In this document: piece after piece, positions 10,310 to 17,620 of the stretch
Position numbering within the stretch: position 1 is the stretch's first letter
Layout: the number at the start of each line of letters is the position of its first letter
Assembly (NCBI RefSeq): GCF_004212215.1
Contig: NZ_QVFV01000002.1
Coordinates: 1,167,303-1,231,302 of the forward strand
DNA length: 64,000 nucleotides
Source of the DNA: Leptolyngbya iicbica LK
Lineage (GTDB): Bacteria > Cyanobacteriota > Cyanobacteriia > Phormidesmidales > Phormidesmidaceae
Direction of reading: 5' to 3'
Notes under the pieces: model-generated
What the model saw: the letters and a program-made list of their open reading frames with translations, nothing else
Database searches by the model: none
What the model was told of the DNA's origin: nothing
Position numbers and translations under genes: made by a program

Positions 10310-11803
10310 TTACTCAGTATCGGTTTGCTGCTGGCGGCGGCGCTCAGCAAGTTGCAACACAATTTCGCTGTGGACGGTGCGCGTCAGCGGATAAAAGTAG
10401 CAGAGGATGAGCGCACAGCACAGCAAGAACAGGGGCACTGGCCCCATAAAGGCACGGATTGCCAGCAGAGCAGAATCAGGTTGAATGGCCTGCTCGGGGG
10501 GAAAGCCGGTGCCGTCGAGGGTGGCCCCCAGAATAAAGCGCCGCGCCACGATGCGAATATCCGATTCTGCCAGAAAGTTCGCGGCTTCGAGAAACAGTCC
10601 GACGAGAAAGAGTCCCCCGGCCAGGCCAAACTTTTGCAGCAGAGTCATAAACGAATAAAAGATGCCCTCACGGCGCTGGCCCGTGCGCAACTCGTCCAGT
10701 TCAATAATGTCGGGCAACATGGCCCAGGGCACCACATAGGCCGTCGCCACCCCAAAGCTGGCGGCTACGCACAGTAGGTAGAGCAGTCCGGTCTGTCCCG
10801 GTTGCAGAAAGAAGAGGCCAAGTTGCACGATCAGCCAAACGCCAATGCCCACAAAAAAGATGCCCTGCTTGCCCAGGCGGCGACTGAGCAAGTTGCAAGG
10901 CCACATCATAAAGATGGCGGTGCCCTGCACCAGCAGCGCGGGCAGAAAATAGGAGTCAAGCCCCATCCAAAAGGTGGCGTAGAAAGGAATAATGCTGGCG
11001 GTAATTTGTAGCGCTAGCCAGGCGAATAGGTAAATGCCCACCACGTAGAGAAAAGCGCGGTTGCTAAAGGCGATGCGCAGCTGTTCAAAAAAGGGGAGGT
11101 CGGTTTCGGCGTCGTTGGTTCCTGGTTTCATGGCGATCGCGGTGCGCTGGGCCTGGGGATAGGTGCCAAAAACGCAGATGAGCAAGGGAATGACCGAAGC
11201 GATCGCCACGACGCCTCCCAACACCGTGTACTGCAACGTTTTTTGTTCGATCACGGAGGTCACTACCAGGCCCAACGCCAGCGCTGAGATCGCTCCCAAC
11301 AGCGAAAACCCCAGACGAAAACTGTTCAAGTCCGTTCGTTCGTCATAGTCCTGGGTGAGTTCTGCCGTCAACGTGGCATAGGGCAGGTTGGCCGTGGTGA
11401 AGAAGATCTGGAACAGAATGGACGTGGCGACGTAATACCAGAAGCGCAAGCCGGAACCGCCGGGCGGCACCAACCACATGAGAAAAAACGTGACGCCAAA
11501 GGGCAGCGCGCTGAGCAAAATCCAGGGATAGCGGCGGCCCCAGCGAGTTTGGGTGCGATCGCTCAACACCCCCACCAGCGGATCATTGACCGCATCCCAA
11601 ACCTTGCTGATCAGCAACACCGTACCCGCCGCCGCTGGCCGAATGCCCGCCACTTCCGTCAAAAAAATCAAAAAAGAGAACGCAATCAAATTGGAGGTCA
11701 TGCCCGCGCCCATGTCGCCAGCGCCATAGGCCAGCTTCGTCCACACCGATAGCTTGGGCGGCGCGCCAGTGGGATCCGCTGGTTTCGCAAACTCGTGGGT
11801 CAT
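10310..11803 (-). CDS. GPH-family sugar/cation symporter (MFS_2)
   Basis: An integral membrane protein of about 497 residues with 12 predicted helices, related to MelB-type glycoside-pentoside-hexuronide:cation symporters. Diagnostic segments are KLAYGAGDMGAG near the N-terminus, VWDAVNDPLVGVLSDRT in the first loop, and a central hydrophilic loop around residue 230-250. The start MTHEFAKP (11803) is preferred over 11848 because AGAAGAGG precedes it and the upstream extension is not conserved-looking. It is divergent from the phosphoribosyltransferase gene. Substrate unknown. Confidence 0.88.
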   Translation of the reverse strand: MTHEFAKPADPTGAPPKLSVWTKLAYGAGDMGAGMTSNLIAFSFLIFLTEVAGIRPAAAGTVLLISKVWDAVNDPLVGVLSDRTQTRWGRRYPWILLSALPFGVTFFLMWLVPPGGSGLRFWYYVATSILFQIFFTTANLPYATLTAELTQDYDERTDLNSFRLGFSLLGAISALALGLVVTSVIEQKTLQYTVLGGVVAIASVIPLLICVFGTYPQAQRTAIAMKPGTNDAETDLPFFEQLRIAFSNRAFLYVVGIYLFAWLALQITASIIPFYATFWMGLDSYFLPALLVQGTAIFMMWPCNLLSRRLGKQGIFFVGIGVWLIVQLGLFFLQPGQTGLLYLLCVAASFGVATAYVVPWAMLPDIIELDELRTGQRREGIFYSFMTLLQKFGLAGGLFLVGLFLEAANFLAESDIRIVARRFILGATLDGTGFPPEQAIQPDSALLAIRAFMGPVPLFLLCCALILCYFYPLTRTVHSEIVLQLAERRRQQQTDTE

Positions 11804-11894
11804 CGGTGCCTCTTCTATCCGTCGGTTGAGCCTATCAAGTTGTATCATGGCTCAATCTTGTTCTGACGCTGCCCACACTGTGCCGCTCACCGTT

Positions 11895-12419
11895 ATGTCT
11901 GACCTTCACATCACCTGGGATGATTATCACGATCTGATCGAAACCCTCGCGGTGCAGATCTACGAGTCGGGATGGGAGTTCAACCAAATTGTGTGCATTG
12001 CCAAAGGGGGGGTGCGCATCGGCGACTTGCTCTGTCGCATTTACGACGTGCCGCTGGCGATTTTGTCGACAGCTTCTTACGGCGGCAAAAACAATCAGCA
12101 GCGGGGCAAAATCGTCTTTTCCCGCGATCTGACGATGACGACGGCTAACTTGGGCGATCGCGTGTTGCTGGTGGATGATCTGGTCGATTCGGGCACCACG
12201 CTAGAACGCAGCATTCAGTGGCTGAAATGTCATTACGGCTTTTACATCGACGAGATTCGCACAGCGGTGCTGTGGCAAAAAGCCTGCTCTTCTGCCAAGC
12301 CCGACTATTACGGTCAATATTTGCCGGATAATCCCTGGATTCATCAGCCCACGGCCAAGTACGAACGCATGAGCATTACCGACCTGATTGCCAGCCGCCA
12401 AGTGACTGAGAGCGTTTAA
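11895..12419 (+). CDS. purine-type phosphoribosyltransferase
   Basis: A 174-residue type I PRTase that transfers phosphoribose from PRPP to a base such as guanine or xanthine. The PRPP-binding motif is VLLVDDLVDSGTTLE, and IAKGGVRIGDLLCRI forms the PPi loop. The start MSDLHITWDDYHDLI is where homology begins; an earlier in-frame Met at 11847 is possible. Its divergent neighbour is the GPH symporter. The exact base specificity cannot be read from the sequence. Confidence 0.87.
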   Translation: MSDLHITWDDYHDLIETLAVQIYESGWEFNQIVCIAKGGVRIGDLLCRIYDVPLAILSTASYGGKNNQQRGKIVFSRDLTMTTANLGDRVLLVDDLVDSGTTLERSIQWLKCHYGFYIDEIRTAVLWQKACSSAKPDYYGQYLPDNPWIHQPTAKYERMSITDLIASRQVTESV

Positions 12420-12446
12420 GGAGTGGAACTCCTGGCTGCACCTGTC

Positions 12447-12509
12447 AGGGGACGGTGCCCTTGCAAATCAACCAATACGATCAACCTTCGGTCAAGGGAA
12501 CCGTCCCCT
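12447..12509. repeat. inverted repeat related to the modA-modBC hairpin
   Basis: AGGGGACGGTGCCCTTG (12447-12463) and CAAGGGAACCGTCCCCT (12493-12509) pair with one mismatch around a 29-base spacer. The arm shares the layout GGGGACGnnCCCTT with the hairpin at 2620-2650, which suggests one dispersed family. Confidence 0.65.
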
Positions 12510-12576
12510 CTCCATTCAAAGCATCTGTTCCCGGTCTACTCGTCATGCTCTCAGGCACGGGAATTTAATTCAGTGT

Positions 12577-12597
12577 GAACAGCCGTCCCGGCTGTTC
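12577..12597. terminator. 9-bp stem hairpin between convergent genes
   Basis: GAACAGCCG and CGGCTGTTC flank the 3-base loop TCC. It lies between the 3' ends of the phosphoribosyltransferase (plus) and ktrB (minus) genes. It lacks a clear T-run on either strand, so termination is probable from position only. Confidence 0.45.
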
Positions 12598-12672
12598 AAG
12601 GACAGGCATGATGCCAGCCCGACAAGACTGGTATTTCATAAAATCCAGCTTCCTGAGCCGCAACGCTGGGGG

Positions 12673-14022
12673 TTAGCCCACGAGCAAATCTTCTTCGGGA
12701 TACTTCACCAGACTGGGACTGTGGTCGCCCGCGAGGGCGGCCATAAACAGCAACACGCCGACCCGCCCAACATACATACTCCCGATAATGACCAGCTGCG
12801 AAGGTCCCGTCAGGTCAGCGGTAATGCCCGTCGAAAGACCCACCGTGGCGAAGGCCGACACCGCTTCAAATAAGATGCGAATGAAAGTGAACTCGGGATT
12901 GAATAGAGCGAGGGCGATCGTCACGCCAATCACCGCCATGCCCGACCCTAAGACCACCCCAACCGCCTTAAAGATTCGCACAGGGGGAATTTCGCGACGA
13001 TACACCAGCACTTCATCATTCCCTCTCAAAATGGCCCGAGTGCACAGAAAAAGGATGCTTGCCGTCGTTGTTTTGATGCCGCCCCCAGTGCTGCCCGGAC
13101 TCGCTCCCACAAACATCAGCGCAATCATAATGAACAGCGCCGCGTCATGCATCCCGTTAATATCAATTGAGTTGAATCCCGCCGTTCGAGCAATCACCGA
13201 CTGAAACCAGGCTGCCGTCAACTTGTCGCCCCAGCCCAAGGTGCCCAAGGTATCGGGGTTCGTGGCCTCCGTCGCCAGAAAGGCAAACGTCCCCACGGCG
13301 AGTAGTGTGACAGAACTGACGACCACAATTTTGAAATTGAGGGAAAAGCCGCCATATTTTTGCCGACCCAAGAGGCGATCGCGGCCCCACATAAACGCCT
13401 CCATAATGACCTGATAGCCAATGCCCCCAAAAATCACCAGGATCGTAATGACGGCGGTAATCCAGGTCGAGCGGGCATATTGCACCAAGCTATCTTCAAA
13501 TAGGCTGAAGCCCGCATTGTTAAACGCACTAATGCTGTGAAAAATCGATAGCCAGAGCCCAAACCCCTCGCCGTAATCACGCATCATCGTGGGCATGAGA
13601 CAAAATGCCCCCGCCAGCTCAAACACCAGGGTCATGCTGATGATCGAAACAATCAGGGTGCGAGTGCCCGAGAGTTCCGGCACATCCATCGACTGCTGCA
13701 CCGCCAACCGTTCCTTCAGCCGCAATCGTCGCTTGAGCAGGAGCAACAGTAGGGTCGTAGCGGTCATATAGCCCAGCCCCCCCACTTGAATCAGCAGCAA
13801 AATAATGAACTCCCCGACTGCAGAGTAATAACTCCCCGTATCGACCACAATGAGCCCGGTCACGCAGACCGCCGAAGTCGCGGTAAACAGCGCCACAATT
13901 GGGTCGTTCCACTCGCCGCTGGCCGTCGCCAAAGGCAACAGCAACAGCACCGTACCGACCATGATTAACATCAAAAATCCGGCACAAATGGTGCGCGGCA
14001 CGGTCATTTCAAACAGACCCAT
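12673..14022 (-). CDS. ktrB: potassium uptake channel subunit KtrB (TrkH/KtrB family)
   Basis: The K+/Na+-dependent uptake pore in the plasma membrane, 449 residues. The four selectivity-filter P-loops are visible: SAVCVTGL, SAFNNAGFS, ARTAGFNSI and FATVGLSTG. Each has the conserved glycine, as in Ktr systems. The regulatory subunit KtrA (RCK domain) is not adjacent. In cyanobacteria Ktr is needed for osmotic adaptation. Confidence 0.93.
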   Translation of the reverse strand: MGLFEMTVPRTICAGFLMLIMVGTVLLLLPLATASGEWNDPIVALFTATSAVCVTGLIVVDTGSYYSAVGEFIILLLIQVGGLGYMTATTLLLLLLKRRLRLKERLAVQQSMDVPELSGTRTLIVSIISMTLVFELAGAFCLMPTMMRDYGEGFGLWLSIFHSISAFNNAGFSLFEDSLVQYARSTWITAVITILVIFGGIGYQVIMEAFMWGRDRLLGRQKYGGFSLNFKIVVVSSVTLLAVGTFAFLATEATNPDTLGTLGWGDKLTAAWFQSVIARTAGFNSIDINGMHDAALFIMIALMFVGASPGSTGGGIKTTTASILFLCTRAILRGNDEVLVYRREIPPVRIFKAVGVVLGSGMAVIGVTIALALFNPEFTFIRILFEAVSAFATVGLSTGITADLTGPSQLVIIGSMYVGRVGVLLFMAALAGDHSPSLVKYPEEDLLVG

Positions 14023-14165
14023 AGGTTCAAAATTCCTGCTGGCAAAATGAGCATTGCCTCCAAGGTCTGCAACTCGAAGACCCGAGGCAGTAGAGCCACA
14101 TTGCTCCTTATCTTTCCATGAGTTGCAGCGGAAGACTACACTGCCTTTGGAGTCAACAAACTGCT

Positions 14166-15020
14166 ATGAGCTCAGAACTGTACCAAAATATTCAAGCTTT
14201 TTATGACCAGTCTTCGGCCCTGTGGGAAAGCACTTGGGGCGAGCACATGCACCACGGGTATTATGGCCCCACGGGCACCCATCGCAAACAAGACCGCTAT
14301 CAAGCCCAAATCGACCTCATTGATCAACTGTTGCGCTGGGCGCAAATTGACCAAGCCACTGCCATTTTGGATGCTGGTTGCGGCATTGGGGGCAGCGCGT
14401 TGTATTTGGGCGATCGCTACTCAGCCCAAGTCTCTGGTGTCACCCTGAGTCCCGCCCAAGCGGCGCGGGCCACGGAACGAGCCGAGGCGGCTGGCCTAAG
14501 CGATCACGCCCAATTTCTCGTCGCTGATGTACTCAATACCCCGTTTCCTGACGAGCACTTCGACTTCATCTGGTCGATGGAGAGCGGCGAACACTACCCC
14601 GACAAAGGGCAGTTTTTTCGGGAATGCGATCGCCTACTCAAGCCAGGTGGACGCTTGTTAATGGCGACCTGGTGCCATCGCCCGACTAATTCCCTGGCTG
14701 GCCCGTTAACCGACAGCGAACAGCAACACTTGCAATGGCTCTATCAGGTCTATCACTTGCCCTATGTGCTGTCGGTGCCCGACTATGCCGACCTGGCTCA
14801 GCAAGCAGGCTTAGCCCAAATTCAAACAGCGGACTGGTCAGAAGCGGTTGCACCTTTTTGGGATGATGTGATTGTGTCGGCGTTGAATTGGGACGCGATC
14901 GCGGGACTATTGCAAACCGGGTGGCCCACCATTCAAGGGGCTTTTGCTTTGGGTCTGATGCGCTGGGGCTTTCAACGAGGCCTGATTCGCTATGGCATCC
15001 TCTGCGCCACCAAGCCTTAG
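14166..15020 (+). CDS. gamma-tocopherol methyltransferase-like SAM methyltransferase
   Basis: A 284-residue SAM-dependent methyltransferase. The N-terminal FYDQSSALWESTWGEHMHHG is typical of gamma-tocopherol C-methyltransferase (VTE4), and motif I is ILDAGCGIGGSALYLG, followed by SMESGEHYPDK. In cyanobacteria this enzyme makes alpha-tocopherol from gamma-tocopherol. The start MSSELYQN (14166) is preferred over 14118 because family homology begins there. Related cyanobacterial sarcosine/dimethylglycine or MPBQ methyltransferases are the main alternatives. Confidence 0.82.
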   Translation: MSSELYQNIQAFYDQSSALWESTWGEHMHHGYYGPTGTHRKQDRYQAQIDLIDQLLRWAQIDQATAILDAGCGIGGSALYLGDRYSAQVSGVTLSPAQAARATERAEAAGLSDHAQFLVADVLNTPFPDEHFDFIWSMESGEHYPDKGQFFRECDRLLKPGGRLLMATWCHRPTNSLAGPLTDSEQQHLQWLYQVYHLPYVLSVPDYADLAQQAGLAQIQTADWSEAVAPFWDDVIVSALNWDAIAGLLQTGWPTIQGAFALGLMRWGFQRGLIRYGILCATKP

Positions 15021-15546
15021 TCCTCCCCAGTTTGTTGAAAGCGATCGATCGCCCTGCCAAAGGTGCGATCGTCAGGTTGTCCAGCGCTGGTTACGACCTG
15101 TTCACCCTTCCTGAAATCCTTGTGCGTCCTCCCCTAACCGCCCACCCTATCCCCTCTCCCTTCAGAAGAGCGTTCATAGACTTCGCGCACCAAGTCCCCC
15201 TCATCCCCCTGCCCCTTCTCCCAAAACTGGGAGAAGGGGGGCCGGAGAAGTCTCTCGCCCATTTTGGGAGAGGGATTTAGGGTAAGGGGATGCAGCGTGG
15301 GGCATCAAGGATGTGAATGCCCTCAGCAGCGGGAACTCACACGGCTGAAAGTCCTTCTCGCCAATGAGAAGGATTGGGATGAGGGGGCGATCGTGCCTCA
15401 CCTCACATATCAGCCTGTGACGAAAAATAACGTCTTATCAAGAAGCTAAAGCAATTGAAGCAATAAGCAAACCTTTGACTCATTGATTCATCAGATATGA
15501 GTAAATGATAGATGCACCGAATTTTTGACCGCGAGGAAGGGCACCC
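15021..15546. other. intergenic region with a hairpin repeat
   Basis: No supported gene. CCCCTTCTCCC (15212-15222) pairs with GGGAGAAGGGG (15229-15239) around AAAACT. This is a pattern common in cyanobacterial intergenic repeats. The last part must hold the carbonic anhydrase promoter. Confidence 0.55.
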
Positions 15547-16287
15547 ATGCAAAAACTGATCGAAGGTATCCGGCAGTTTCAAAGCAGCTACGTCCCTTCT
15601 CACAAGGCGCTGATGGAAGAGCTGAGCAAAGGCCAGCATCCGCGAGTGTTGTTCATTGGCTGCTCCGATTCCCGCGTCAGCCCCGAAATTATTACCCAGT
15701 CGGAAATCGGCGATCTATTCATCATTCGCAACGCTGGCAATATCATTCCCCCATTTGAAGCGACCAATGGCGGCGAGGGGGCGACGATCGAGTACGCGAT
15801 CGAGGCATTAGGAATCAAGCAGGTCATCATTTGCGGCCACAGCCAGTGTGGTGCCATGAAAGGGCTTTTGCAACTGGGCGAACTAGAAGAAAAAATGCCC
15901 CTCGTTTATGATTGGCTGCGCCTGGCCGATGCCACGCGCAAGCTGGTGAACGACAACTACAGCCACCTCGACAAAAAAGGACAGTTGGATGCCTTGGTGG
16001 CCGAGAATGTGTTGACGCAAATCGACAACCTCCGAACTTATCCAGTCATCCGCTCCAAAATGTACCAGGGCAATCTTTCCATTCACGGCTGGATTTATAA
16101 GATTGAGACTGGCGAAGTGCTGAACTACGACGCTGATACTCACGCCTTTACCCCGCCCCACAGCAAACTGCCGCAAAATGGGGTCTATGACTCGGCTTAC
16201 ACTGCCCCAGCAACCCATTTGCCGGGAGGCAATCGCCTATCAAGAGAGCAGGCAGAACGCATCTATCGCGGCACCGCACGGGTCTAA
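15547..16287 (+). CDS. ccaA: beta-carbonic anhydrase, carboxysomal CcaA/IcfA type
   Basis: Interconverts CO2 and bicarbonate; CcaA works inside the beta-carboxysome. The zinc ligands are seen as CSDSR (Cys and Asp) and HSQCG (His and Cys). Segments such as QSEIGDLFIIRNAGNIIPP and the C-terminal REQAERIYRGT match cyanobacterial CcaA as I recall it. At 246 residues it is somewhat shorter than the Synechocystis protein because the variable C-terminal linker is reduced. It stands alone, away from any ccm genes in the window. Confidence 0.92.
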   Translation: MQKLIEGIRQFQSSYVPSHKALMEELSKGQHPRVLFIGCSDSRVSPEIITQSEIGDLFIIRNAGNIIPPFEATNGGEGATIEYAIEALGIKQVIICGHSQCGAMKGLLQLGELEEKMPLVYDWLRLADATRKLVNDNYSHLDKKGQLDALVAENVLTQIDNLRTYPVIRSKMYQGNLSIHGWIYKIETGEVLNYDADTHAFTPPHSKLPQNGVYDSAYTAPATHLPGGNRLSREQAERIYRGTARV

Positions 16288-16358
16288 CGCAGGTTCGTCA
16301 TCTCATTTCCACCACCTTTGATCCGTTTTCGGGGGCAGGCTATAGTGATGACGACTCT

Positions 16359-16432
16359 GGGGCTGTAGCTCAGCTGGATAGAGCAACCGCCTCCTAAGCG
16401 GTAGGTCGCGCGTTCGAATCGCGCCAGTCCCG
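16359..16432 (+). tRNA. tRNA-Arg (anticodon CCT)
   Basis: A complete 74-base cloverleaf: acceptor GGGGCTG pairs with CAGTCCC (one G-T pair), D arm GCTC...GAGC, anticodon stem CCGCC-CT CCT AA-GCGG region, and T arm with GTTCGAATC. The discriminator is G. The 3' CCA is not encoded, as is common in cyanobacteria. Confidence 0.95.
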
Positions 16433-16891
16433 TTCAATCTTGGAGAATTCAGAAGCCTGATATGCCTTGTATCACAAGGCTTCTAGTTCAAATGCCTAAG
16501 AATCGTGAACTGCACCGCTCGACCGTCCTGCTCACGACGGCCAAAGGGCGAATTGCTAATCACCACATCCTGACTACGGGACTCGAGGGTACTGCACAAT
16601 CTAGGCTGACAATGCCGTCTGGGCTGACTGTGATGGGATAGTCCAGCTTGGCGTTGATTTCGGGATGTTCGCTCAAGTCCTGCTCAACCACCGCATCGCC
16701 GTACGGGAATGAGCTTGTTTACTGCCACCTGAAATCGCGCCGTAGAAGATCCGGCCATTTTCGGTTGAGAATCGTACCGTTTTCCCTGGCTGGAATCTTC
16801 GGAACGGTTGTTAACTACGTTTATTGTTTATTGAGGCGACGCGAGGCCCGGTTGAGCGCCGATCGCTGTTCTCTAAATCATAGTGAACGCC
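16433..16891. other. degenerate region, no intact gene
   Basis: No intact reading frame is convincing. Minus-strand frames between about 16500 and 16800 contain protein-like stretches (for example EHPEINAKLDYPITVSPDG and DVVISNSPFGRREQDG) interrupted by stops and frame changes, so a decayed gene is likely. I cannot name its family. Confidence 0.4.
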
Positions 16892-17311
16892 TCAGCCTGC
16901 TTTCGTCATCAAGATATGGAACCCTGCTTGGCGAAAATGGCGATCGCTGGTCAACGCATCTGTTAAATCTTGCTGCTGCATCACAATGAAGGAAATGCAG
17001 TCGGTCAGTCCCCAGTCTTTGTCGGGGCGAGATTGGTAAAGGTCGAGGACTTGTGTAAGGAGGGCGGTATCGACGCTGACGACTCGGATGTTATCGGTGC
17101 CCTAGCACTGCTGAATAAACTGAACGGCACCGTTGCGATTGAGGCGACTGAGGGCGTTACCGACTTCGACCAAAATGGCTTCGGTGAGCCACACTTCTGA
17201 CGCGGCGCGAACGCGGGGGAAGAGTTGCTTGGCCTGTGGGTGGTATTCGTCGTTGGGGTTGAGTAATGCCTGAATGAAGGCGGTGTCGAGGAATAGGCGC
17301 TCTCGACTCAT
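16892..17311 (-). pseudogene. vapC: VapC-type PIN domain toxin interrupted by in-frame TAG
   Basis: Read through one TAG at 17102-17104, the frame gives a normal-length PIN ribonuclease of 139 codons. The N-terminal half has the first acidic residue in FLDTAFIQALLNP and Glu in TEAILVEVGNAL. The C-terminal half, after the stop, has DWGLTDCISFIVM and ALTSDRHFRQAGF, the standard second acidic cluster. The stop removes essential catalytic residues, so the toxin should be inactive unless read through. It overlaps the antitoxin gene by ATGA. Confidence 0.85.
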
Positions 17312-17544
17312 GACTCAGATTCCGAGTGTTTGGGGGTGCCGTAGAGGTAATGATCGTGCTCGGCTGACCAGTCGGCAGGGGCTTCAACGGTGCCTGTGAG
17401 AGATTCGAGAACATCCCAGGCATTGCTAGCAGTTTGGAGATGTTGCTGCCGCAGCGTTTCAACGAATTCTAATACCTGCTGTTGCAAATTATCTGGCAGC
17501 TCGTTCATCTCTTCAATGACTTTAGTGACAATTGGATTACTCAT
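17308..17544 (-). CDS. vapB: VapB-type antitoxin (DUF2281-like)
   Basis: A 78-residue small protein starting MSNPIVTKVIEEMNELPDNL, the helical pattern seen in DUF2281/VapB-like antitoxins of cyanobacteria, followed by an acidic, disordered C-terminus that would wrap the toxin. It is first in the pair and overlaps the PIN gene by four bases (ATGA). The antitoxin appears intact although its toxin has a stop codon. Confidence 0.8.
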   Translation of the reverse strand: MSNPIVTKVIEEMNELPDNLQQQVLEFVETLRQQHLQTASNAWDVLESLTGTVEAPADWSAEHDHYLYGTPKHSESES

Positions 17545-17620
17545 AAATCTGTATAGGCTATCAAATAGGATTTTTTTTGACTAAACTGGAAGGCTTCCAG
17601 ATCTCTGAAGCTCTTGAGAA

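Noticed and set aside
16648..16989. 113-codon plus-strand frame after tRNA-Arg
   Set aside because: Composition and content are not protein-like, and it overlaps the better supported PIN-toxin remnant on the other strand.
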